From Candidatus Puniceispirillum sp. (GTDB taxonomy: Bacteria; Pseudomonadota; Alphaproteobacteria; Puniceispirillales; Puniceispirillaceae), in contig JABJBD010000218.1 of NCBI GenBank assembly GCA_018668795.1, positions 1-8,826 on the forward strand: a stretch of 8,826 nucleotides of DNA. Direction: 5' to 3'. Each line of letters starts with the position of its first letter. The first letter of the stretch is position 1. The translations under genes and the position numbers were made by a program. The notes beneath the pieces were generated by a model. The model did not search any database. It was not told the DNA's origin and saw only the letters and a list, made by a program, of their open reading frames with translations. Below are positions 1-5,874 of the stretch, one piece after another.

Positions 1-39
1 AATCACATCTGGAAATCACATCTGGTAATCACGTCAGAT
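1..39. repeat. 13-bp tandem repeat at the 3' end of ispE
   Basis: Three consecutive 13-base units start with AATCAC (1-13, 14-26, 27-39). The first two differ only at the last base; the third matches the first at about 9 of 13 positions and covers the ispE stop codon (34-36). The array may extend left beyond the window. No function can be assigned. It is not a hairpin terminator by eye, and replication slippage is the simplest origin. Confidence 0.7.
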
Positions 40-963
40 GATATGCGTGGCTTTGGCCCAGATTCCCGATTTGCGAAGGATTGCTTCGGCATGATGGCAA
101 GCTGTGGCTGTATCAAACAAGGCAAAACAGCTAGCACCGCTTCCTGACATGGCGGCGATCTGACAGCCGCGCTGTTGTTGTAATAAGCGCAGAAGCGACG
201 CTATTTCAGGTACCAGCCTAATGGCGGTATCAGCCAGATCATTGCCAATGCGGGCCAATGCGGGTGCCGCAAGCTGGCTTATGTCGCCAGCAGAACCGTG
301 CCCATTATTATCTAAGTGCGTGAAGACATCTTTGGTGGCCAGCGGGATTAGCGGGTTAGCCAATAAAATAGAAACAGGCATAGCCGCCGCATTATCAGCA
401 TCAGATATTTTGTCATCAGCAAGCGTGAGCGCGGTGATCTGGTCGCCTATGCCTGTCATGCGTAATGTATGGGCGCGCAAACAGGCAGGCACATCAGCGC
501 CAAGGCGGGCAGCGATGGCTTCAAGTGTTGTGGCTGTGACAGGCTTATCGGCATAGGCGTTAAGCGCGCGGAGCATCGCCGCCGCGTCAGCAGAACCGCC
601 GCCAAGACCCGCGCCAACCGGAATCTGCTTATCAAGTGTGATCGCGATAGGGGCGATATTGCCGCCCGCGTCCCGAAAAGCTGTCAATGCCCGCATACAT
701 AAATTTTGGGTGGGTAGATTTGGGGTGGGGTTGCTGTTTGACGTATCAGAATCAACAGCATATTCATCGTTAAGAGTGGAGGCAAAGGCACCCGTTATGG
801 TCAGGCTGTCGGTGGTGGCAGGTGTCAGGCTGATCTGGTCGCCAAAAGCGGTGAAGATGACAGCCGAATCAAGCAGATGATAGCCATCGTCACGGCGCCC
901 ACAGATGCGCAGATATAAATTGACTTTGGCAGGTGCCATTTCGGTGATGGTTGTTGCGGTCAT
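34..963 (-). CDS. ispE: 4-diphosphocytidyl-2-C-methyl-D-erythritol kinase (IspE)
   Basis: This cytoplasmic GHMP-family kinase phosphorylates CDP-methylerythritol at the 2-hydroxyl using ATP, a middle step of the MEP isoprenoid pathway. The 309-residue protein shows the N-terminal KVNLYL motif (13-18, Lys13 being the family's active-site lysine). It has the glycine-rich ATP loop PVGAGLGGGSADAAA (115-129) and LGADVP (154-159, with Asp157 as the expected catalytic base). The C-terminal GHMP motif is SGSGASCF (273-280). It is somewhat longer than the E. coli enzyme, largely because of a polar loop at about residues 65-88 that includes a duplicated PTPNL/PTQNL pair. The start at 963 has only a weak GGA six bases upstream. 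Met9 is an alternative but has no better ribosome site. The gene lies 72 bases downstream of the TPR gene on the same strand and probably shares its transcript. The identification is firm. Confidence 0.96.
   Translation of the reverse strand: MTATTITEMAPAKVNLYLRICGRRDDGYHLLDSAVIFTAFGDQISLTPATTDSLTITGAFASTLNDEYAVDSDTSNSNPTPNLPTQNLCMRALTAFRDAGGNIAPIAITLDKQIPVGAGLGGGSADAAAMLRALNAYADKPVTATTLEAIAARLGADVPACLRAHTLRMTGIGDQITALTLADDKISDADNAAAMPVSILLANPLIPLATKDVFTHLDNNGHGSAGDISQLAAPALARIGNDLADTAIRLVPEIASLLRLLQQQRGCQIAAMSGSGASCFALFDTATACHHAEAILRKSGIWAKATHII
700..729 (-). repeat. Two-copy 15-bp tandem repeat inside ispE
   Basis: On the coding strand the units at 729-715 and 714-700 match at 13 of 15 bases and encode PTPNL then PTQNL (IspE residues 79-88). 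The repeat keeps the frame and sits in a polar, probably surface-exposed loop just before the NLCMRAL helix. On the plus strand the same bases form four runs of three or more G. Confidence 0.75.
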
Positions 964-1035
964 GTCATGTCCGTGTCGATCAAAGGAAAAGGGGCTATAT
1001 CGAACTGGTATGTCTGAACAGACAGAAGTCTGTGC

Positions 1036-2808
1036 TTATGGCTTTAGTCCGTTGGACAATTTCTTGCGCATTGTGTCGGTTAATTCCTGATCGTTGCTTT
1101 GGTCGATGGCAAAGGTCCACATATGGCGGGCTTCGGCATAACGATTCAGTCGCCAATAGGCGTCGCCCAGATGATCGAAAATCACCGGATCAGCAGGTTC
1201 AAGCGTTGTGGCTTTTTCAAGCAGTTCGACAGCGACAGGATAATTACCGAGCTTGTAATGTACCCAGCCAAGTGAATCGACGAAATAGCCGCTTTCGGGG
1301 CGTAGCTCGACAGCTTTTTCGATCAGTTTGATCGCTTCATCCAGATTGCGCCCCTCATCTGCCCACCAATAGCCAAGATAATTGAGCGTGAAAGCATCAT
1401 CCGGACTTACCGTCAACGCGGCTAGGAAACGCTCTTCAGCCTTATCATCGCTACCAAGCTGTTCGTAGGTGATGGCAAGGTTGCGATCAAGCGTCGCCGA
1501 TGCAAAGCCATATTTTTCGGCTTGAAGATAAGCATCACGACTGGCGGCATAATTGCTGTTACGTCGCAGGATGTCGCCATGTTCCTTGTGTAGAAAGCCG
1601 TTTTTGGGATGATCGGCAAGATAGGACTGGATTATCGATAAAGCGGTTTCAAAGTCGTTTTCTGCAACCAGCATATCCAGCTTCATAAGCATGGCAGGCT
1701 GTGCCCATAAGCCCGTGGGGTCGATGTCAGCAAGCACGGTCATTGCCGATGTTTTCAGCGCCAGTATGTTAAGGGTTTGTGCCAGTGAAAAGCGTGCCGA
1801 ATCAAGCCCCGGGGCAATATAGATGGCAAAGCGCAAGCGCGCGCCGATTGTCTGCGGCTGTCCTTCGCCGCCATTGCTGGCTGTCTGGACAACACCGTTG
1901 GCAATATTCTGGATGATCGTTGGCGGCTGGTGTGCCTGTGCGGCCAGAATTTTGCGTGTTGTTTGCAGGTCGAAAGCACGGGGTAGTTTTTGATCGAGCA
2001 TGGTATCGGCCAGATCATCCGCCCCCAAACGATAAAGCAGACTGGCAAGATCAAGCATTATTGCCGATGACGGTATCCGATCATCAATCAATAATTGCGC
2101 CTTTAGCAAGGCGTCGTCTTTATTGCCAAGCGCTTCAAACATCAAGGCATGGTGAAGCTGATGATAGAAAGGCAAGCCATCTTCGGCATCGACAAGCGAC
2201 ATGGCACTATCGGTAAGATGGGTGATGCCCGCGTCACCACGACCTGTGGCGATCATGGCCCAAGCCTTGATAATGCCAGCAAACTGGCGCGACGGGATGT
2301 TTTCGGCAATATTGTCAGCCAACACCATAACCGCATCCCAATCAGCATCCCGGATTGCCATGGCAATACTAGGTTCGTAGCTTAGGGGCGTCATTATATT
2401 CAGGCTTTCAAGCTGGCGGCCAATGCTGGCCGCTTCTTCGACATGCCCAAGATAATATTGTGATATGAAATTGCGTTGTAGAAACTCGATATTGTCAGGT
2501 TCGGCCTCAAGCGTGCGCATATAGAAATGCGCTGAATCTTCAATCGCATTCATATATAGAGCCTGACGCGCGGCCAGATAATGCGCGGCAGGTGAGTATG
2601 GATTATAAGGTTCGCCTGTCCGCGCATTAGATATATGTGCGTTATTATCTATGGTCTGGGCGATAATTGGCTTTGATGCAGACCCGCCGCATCCAGACGC
2701 CATGACAGCGACTAGTGCCAATGCCGATCCGGTTGTCAGCAAGCGCGCAACTAAAGGCGGATTTGGCACATGAGTCTTTTGCGTCTTATTATGTCTTAGC
2801 GTGCGCAT
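1036..2808 (-). CDS. TPR-repeat lipoprotein of unknown function
   Basis: This 590-residue protein starts with a basic segment (residues 1-22), then a hydrophobic stretch ending in MASGC. Cys40 is a plausible lipobox cysteine, so the protein is probably a secreted lipoprotein facing the periplasm. The residue after the cysteine is Gly, not Asp, which by E. coli rules would favour the outer membrane. One TPR-like helix pair lies near residues 74-130. A clear run of tetratricopeptide repeats occupies about 400-580, with segments such as NYLGYWWADEGRNLDEAIKL, DSLGWVHYKLGNYPVAVELL and DHLGDAYWRLNRYAEARHMW. TPR domains bind proteins, and no catalytic domain is visible, so the partner is unknown. 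The ATG at 2808 has AGGGA four bases upstream, a rather short spacing. The gene sits between ETF-QO (117 bases upstream) and ispE (72 bases downstream) on one strand. Similar TPR proteins are common in alphaproteobacteria without an assigned role. Confidence 0.85.
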   Translation of the reverse strand: MRTLRHNKTQKTHVPNPPLVARLLTTGSALALVAVMASGCGGSASKPIIAQTIDNNAHISNARTGEPYNPYSPAAHYLAARQALYMNAIEDSAHFYMRTLEAEPDNIEFLQRNFISQYYLGHVEEAASIGRQLESLNIMTPLSYEPSIAMAIRDADWDAVMVLADNIAENIPSRQFAGIIKAWAMIATGRGDAGITHLTDSAMSLVDAEDGLPFYHQLHHALMFEALGNKDDALLKAQLLIDDRIPSSAIMLDLASLLYRLGADDLADTMLDQKLPRAFDLQTTRKILAAQAHQPPTIIQNIANGVVQTASNGGEGQPQTIGARLRFAIYIAPGLDSARFSLAQTLNILALKTSAMTVLADIDPTGLWAQPAMLMKLDMLVAENDFETALSIIQSYLADHPKNGFLHKEHGDILRRNSNYAASRDAYLQAEKYGFASATLDRNLAITYEQLGSDDKAEERFLAALTVSPDDAFTLNYLGYWWADEGRNLDEAIKLIEKAVELRPESGYFVDSLGWVHYKLGNYPVAVELLEKATTLEPADPVIFDHLGDAYWRLNRYAEARHMWTFAIDQSNDQELTDTMRKKLSNGLKP

Positions 2809-2925
2809 ATGTTCCCTAACGGGGGCATGTGTTCCATAATGGGCTTATCCAAACCTAACCATATCAACCCAAAGACCCTACCCATATTTTAGCTGCCTAT
2901 ATATCCGGCTTAATATAAATGTGGC
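2809..2925 (-). other. Gap and likely 5' leader of the TPR gene
   Basis: This 117-base gap separates the ETF-QO stop from the TPR start. Read on the minus strand it is strongly G-rich in its middle part, with GG/GGG runs between 2883 and 2849. A purine-rich AGGGA lies just before the TPR start codon. I see no strong hairpin followed by T residues that would end ETF-QO transcription, so read-through into the TPR gene is possible. No promoter with good matches to both consensus boxes was recognised. Confidence 0.4.
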
Positions 2926-4569
2926 CTACATATTCGGATAATTAGGTCCACCGCCACCTTCTGGCGTTACCCAGACAATATTTTGTGATGGGTCTTTAAT
3001 ATCACATGTTTTGCAATGCACACAATTTTGCGCGTTGATCTGCAAACGGGGATCATTGCCATTATCATCACGGACGATCTCATAAACGCCCGCCGGACAA
3101 TAACGTTGTTCAGGCGCGTCATATAAAGCAAGGTTATGTGTGATCGGGATTGTCGCATCTTTGAGTGTTAGATGCGCGGGCTGGTTTTCTTCATGATTTG
3201 TACCTGACAAAAATACCGATGAATTGCGATCAAAGCTGATAATGCCGTCAGGTTTTGGATAATCGATCTTGGGCGCGTCGGCGGCCTTACGGAGTTGTGT
3301 ATGATCGGCATGATGGCGCAATGTCCACGGTGCCTTACCAAACAGCAGATAGGTATCAAGCGCGGCATGTGCCAGACCAAGCCATAGACCCTTGGCAAAG
3401 CCAGGGCGGATATTGCGCACTTTATGCAGTTCTTTCCACAGCCATGACGAGGTGAGCTTGTTAGCATAGCTGACGGGTTCATGACCTGCAGTCTCTGATG
3501 TCATGGTGGTGAGGGATTCAAAAATAGCTTCGGCGGCAACCATGCCCGACTTCATGGCGGTATGAGTACCCTTGATTTTTGGCACATTCAAAAATCCAGC
3601 CGTACAGCCAACCAGACAGCCGCCCGGGAAAGTCAGTTTTGGCACCGATTGAAAGCCACCTTCGTTCAAGGCGCGCGCACCATAGGATACGCGGCGTCCA
3701 CCTTCAAAAACATCGCGCACGGCAGGATGTGTTTTGAAACGCTGAAATTCTTCAAAAGGTGATAAATGCGGATTTGAATAATCAAGCCCAACAACATAGC
3801 CAACAGCCACCTGATTGCCATTTAGATGATAGAGGAAAGACCCCCCATAGGTATCGGTTGCCAGCGGCCAGCCAATCGAATGCCAAGCCAGACCGGGCTT
3901 GGCTTTGGCAGGATCGATGTCCCATAATTCCTTGATGCCGATAGCATAGGTTTGCGGATCCTTACCTTCGCGTAGATCGAATGTTTCAAACAGGTTTTTG
4001 GTCAGATGCCCCCGACAACCTTCGGCAAAAATGGTCTGTTTGCCAACAAGCTCCATGCCGCGCATATAATTGTCGGTTGGTTCGCCATCTTTGCCAATGC
4101 CCATATCGCCTGTCGCGATGCCGCGTACCGCGCCGTTATCATCATAGAGAATTTCGGCGGCAGGAAAGCCTGGATAGATTTCGACGCCAAGCGCTTCGGC
4201 CTGTTCGCCTAGCCAGCGACAGAAATTGCCAAGTGAGATGATATAATTGCCATGATTGTTCATGCTGGGCGGGGTGGGCATGCGGAATGATTTGGTTTCG
4301 GTCAGAAACATGAATTTATCTGAAGAGACAGGCGTATCAAGCGGCGCGTTCTTGTCTTTCCAGTCAGGAATCAGTTCGTTTAATGCGCGTGGTTCAAGTA
4401 CCGCACCTGACAGGATATGCGCACCTACTTCGCTGCCTTTTTCGATCAGACATACATCAAGATCGCGGCCAGCATCACTGGCAAGCTGTTTAAGGCGAAT
4501 TGCCGCGGACAAGCCAGAGGGGCCACCACCAACAATAACAACATCAAATTCCATAGTTTCGCGTTCCAT
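2926..4569 (-). CDS. Electron transfer flavoprotein-ubiquinone oxidoreductase (ETF-QO)
   Basis: This membrane-associated FAD and [4Fe-4S] enzyme (human homologue ETFDH) takes electrons from reduced electron transfer flavoprotein and passes them to ubiquinone, linking fatty acid and amino acid oxidation to respiration. With the start used here it has 547 residues, close to family length without a mitochondrial leader. The dinucleotide-binding motif is VIVGGGPSGLSAA (Gly14, Gly16, Gly19). The conserved GCTAGFLNVPKIKGTHTAM segment is present in the middle. Four C-terminal cluster ligands are Cys491, Cys516, Cys519 and Cys522; the spacing of 25, 3 and 3 equals that of the human enzyme. A GTG at 4587 would add six residues, but AAAGGA lies inside that extension nine bases before the ATG at 4569. 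MERETMEFDVVIVG also resembles the usual start of alphaproteobacterial homologues. No ETF subunit or acyl-CoA dehydrogenase gene is in the window. Confidence 0.96.
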   Translation of the reverse strand: MERETMEFDVVIVGGGPSGLSAAIRLKQLASDAGRDLDVCLIEKGSEVGAHILSGAVLEPRALNELIPDWKDKNAPLDTPVSSDKFMFLTETKSFRMPTPPSMNNHGNYIISLGNFCRWLGEQAEALGVEIYPGFPAAEILYDDNGAVRGIATGDMGIGKDGEPTDNYMRGMELVGKQTIFAEGCRGHLTKNLFETFDLREGKDPQTYAIGIKELWDIDPAKAKPGLAWHSIGWPLATDTYGGSFLYHLNGNQVAVGYVVGLDYSNPHLSPFEEFQRFKTHPAVRDVFEGGRRVSYGARALNEGGFQSVPKLTFPGGCLVGCTAGFLNVPKIKGTHTAMKSGMVAAEAIFESLTTMTSETAGHEPVSYANKLTSSWLWKELHKVRNIRPGFAKGLWLGLAHAALDTYLLFGKAPWTLRHHADHTQLRKAADAPKIDYPKPDGIISFDRNSSVFLSGTNHEENQPAHLTLKDATIPITHNLALYDAPEQRYCPAGVYEIVRDDNGNDPRLQINAQNCVHCKTCDIKDPSQNIVWVTPEGGGGPNYPNM

Positions 4570-4578
4570 AGTCTCATA

Positions 4579-4584
4579 TCCTTT
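4579..4584 (-). promoter_or_regulatory. Ribosome binding site that fixes the ETF-QO start
   Basis: AAAGGA on the minus strand lies nine bases upstream of the ATG at 4569. It sits within the codons that would follow the alternative GTG start at 4587, so it argues for the shorter protein. Confidence 0.55.
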
Positions 4585-4671
4585 CACCAGCCAAGCGGCC
4601 GTTGGCGGTAAATTATCTCTATATGGCTTAGTGCCGATCCTGTATTATTACCCTGTAAGGTGCCGTGAAGC

Positions 4672-4700
4672 ATTGTTAGGGATACCCAAGATTACGTCAA
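4672..4700 (-). promoter_or_regulatory. Candidate sigma-70-type promoter for ETF-QO
   Basis: On the minus strand TTGACG (4700-4695) is followed after 17 bases by AACAAT (4677-4672). The -35 matches the consensus at five of six positions and the -10 at four of six. Transcription would start near 4665, giving an untranslated leader of roughly 95 bases before the ATG at 4569. The placement and spacing are good, but this is consensus matching by eye. Confidence 0.4.
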
Positions 4701-4852
4701 AACCAAATTACATTTATAGCCTAGCAAAATTAAGTCCGTTATTCTGCAACGCATATCAAGAAAACGCCGATCAGGAATGATAACTGGCGGATTGCTAACA
4801 AGCGCAACAAGTGCGAGAATGATAATGGTCAGTTTATAGCGTCCGAAACAAG

Positions 4853-4874
4853 CAATTTTCGGTCAATTTTCGGC
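4853..4874. repeat. 11-bp tandem repeat upstream of udg
   Basis: CAATTTTCGG occurs at 4853-4862 and again at 4864-4873, giving an 11-base period, close to one helical turn. The second copy runs into an imperfect dyad with ATTTT and AAAAT arms around GGCC. It lies about 50-70 bases upstream of the udg start and overlaps the weak -35 candidate. It could be a regulator binding site or a slippage product. Confidence 0.5.
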
Positions 4875-4925
4875 CAAAATGCGACGCATATCATTTGTTA
4901 ATGGCCATATGTCGAGGGGCTTTTC

Positions 4926-5858
4926 ATGTCGAACCAGTCGGCGACGACAATTCAACAGCTTATGACCCAGCTTGCATGGCAGGCCGAAATGGGCGCCGAT
5001 GAGGCGTTTCTGGGTGTGGATGCGCTGGCCATGCCAAAGGTCAAGTTAGACAAATATCTGCCATCACGATCGTCGGTGCCAGAGACAGCATCATTGCCAG
5101 CATCATCAGGTGCATCATCGGGGGCATCAGGAGGTGCCAGCGCGCATGACCGTGCACCAGCCAGCATCGTATCCGCGCCCAGTGCCGCAAAAATAAGTGC
5201 CGCAAAAATAAGCGCCGCAAAAATATCAGATGTGGTGCCGCCACAAGCATCAACGCCAGACGCGCCAGATTTGGCATCGATCACGTCATTGGCCGCATTG
5301 AAAGCGGCTTTGCTGGCATTTGAAGGATGTGCGCTGAAACAGACAGCTAGTAACCTGGTCTTTGCCGATGGCAATCCAGGCGCACGGCTGATGATTATCG
5401 GCGAAGCCCCCGGGCGTGACGAGGATATGATTGGCCTGCCCTTTGTTGGTGCGTCAGGACAGCTACTTGATAAAATGCTGGCGTCGATCGGGCTCAACCG
5501 GTCGCATGTCTATATAGCCAATCTTCTGCCATGGCGGCCACCTGGCAACCGGACACCAACTACGGAAGAAACCGTGATGATGTTGCCGTGGCTGCGGCGG
5601 CATGTTCAGCTTGCCAATCCCGACTATGTTCTGATACTGGGAGGGTCGGCGGCAAAGGCCGTGCTTGATACAAAGGACGGCATTCTGAAATTACGTGGCC
5701 GTTGGCAGGATATTGATTTTGGTGATGCGATCAACCGGCCTACGCTGGCCAGCCTGCATCCAGCCTATTTGCTACGGTCACCAGCACAAAAACGCCTTTC
5801 TTTTGCCGATATGCTGTCGGTTAATGCCCGATTATCATCATCACATAATAGCGATTAA
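4926..5858 (+). CDS. Family-4-like uracil-DNA glycosylase lacking iron-sulfur cysteines
   Basis: The enzyme is expected to cut uracil from DNA as the first step of base excision repair. In the 310-residue protein the catalytic half spans about 115-300. It contains GEAPGRDEDMIGLPFVGASG (159-178), LPWRPPGNRTPT (201-212), the GG-AAK helix (239-244) and HPAYLLRSPAQKR (278-290), all hallmarks of UDG families 4 and 5. Classical family 4 enzymes bind [4Fe-4S] through four cysteines. Here Cys135 (in GCALK) is the only cysteine in the protein, and the other positions read Lys, Trp (LPWRPP) and Met or Leu (MMLPWL). Residues about 50-115 form an Ala/Ser-rich low-complexity linker with short repeats, between an N-terminal helical segment (about 6-40) and the catalytic domain. 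The start has GAGGGG six bases upstream. The transglycosylase gene begins 16 bases after the stop. Some annotations would simply call this family 4 UDG. Confidence 0.92.
   Translation: MSNQSATTIQQLMTQLAWQAEMGADEAFLGVDALAMPKVKLDKYLPSRSSVPETASLPASSGASSGASGGASAHDRAPASIVSAPSAAKISAAKISAAKISDVVPPQASTPDAPDLASITSLAALKAALLAFEGCALKQTASNLVFADGNPGARLMIIGEAPGRDEDMIGLPFVGASGQLLDKMLASIGLNRSHVYIANLLPWRPPGNRTPTTEETVMMLPWLRRHVQLANPDYVLILGGSAAKAVLDTKDGILKLRGRWQDIDFGDAINRPTLASLHPAYLLRSPAQKRLSFADMLSVNARLSSSHNSD
5100..5135 (+). repeat. 12-bp repeats encoding Ala-Ser-x-Gly in the UDG linker
   Basis: Three 12-base units (5100-5111, 5112-5123, 5124-5135) encode ASSG, ASSG and ASGG. The units differ at several positions, so they are older than the neighbouring 15-base repeat. 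They lie in the flexible linker of the glycosylase and keep the frame. Confidence 0.6.
5181..5225 (+). repeat. Three-copy 15-bp tandem repeat in udg
   Basis: Units at 5181-5195, 5196-5210 and 5211-5225 differ by a single T/C in a serine codon and each encode SAAKI (residues 86-100). The near identity, including third positions, points to recent expansion by slippage. The repeat is in frame within the interdomain linker and adds lysines to an otherwise Ala/Ser/Pro-rich stretch. Confidence 0.9.
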
Positions 5859-5874
5859 ACAGGTATATGATTTT

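Larger units (their letters stand above)
4570..4925. other. Divergent intergenic region between ETF-QO and udg
   Basis: About 355 bases separate two genes that point away from each other, so promoters for both directions are expected here. The region is more AT-rich than the flanking genes. It holds a candidate minus-strand promoter (4700-4672) and an 11-base tandem repeat (4853-4874). For the plus strand the best I can find is TTTTCG (4867-4872), 16 bases, then TATCAT (4889-4894). The -10 is good but the -35 is poor. GAGGGG (4914-4919) is the udg ribosome site. No tRNA, small protein gene or strong hairpin was recognised. Confidence 0.5.

Noticed and set aside
2891..2916. Possible terminator hairpin after ETF-QO
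   Set aside because: Only about four base pairs with a bulge can form, and no T-run follows on the transcribed strand.
4585..4587. GTG start for ETF-QO adding six residues
   Set aside because: The AAAGGA ribosome site lies inside the extension and points to the ATG at 4569. Related proteins start like MEREvMEFDVV.
4256..4780. A 174-codon plus-strand open frame overlapping the 5' end of ETF-QO and the intergenic region
   Set aside because: Most of it is antisense to the well-supported ETF-QO catalytic domain. The translation shows no recognisable domain and there is no good ribosome site.
4792..4826. TTGCTA and GATAAT as a plus-strand promoter for udg
   Set aside because: The spacing is 23 bases, too long for a sigma-70-type promoter.
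4952..5497. A 181-codon minus-strand open frame across udg
   Set aside because: It is antisense to udg. Its Ala/Ser/Asp-rich composition simply mirrors the low-complexity linker.
5695..5874. A 60-residue upstream extension of the transglycosylase frame
   Set aside because: It overlaps the conserved C-terminal half of udg in another frame, would put a long non-signal segment before the signal peptide, and lacks homology-like features.
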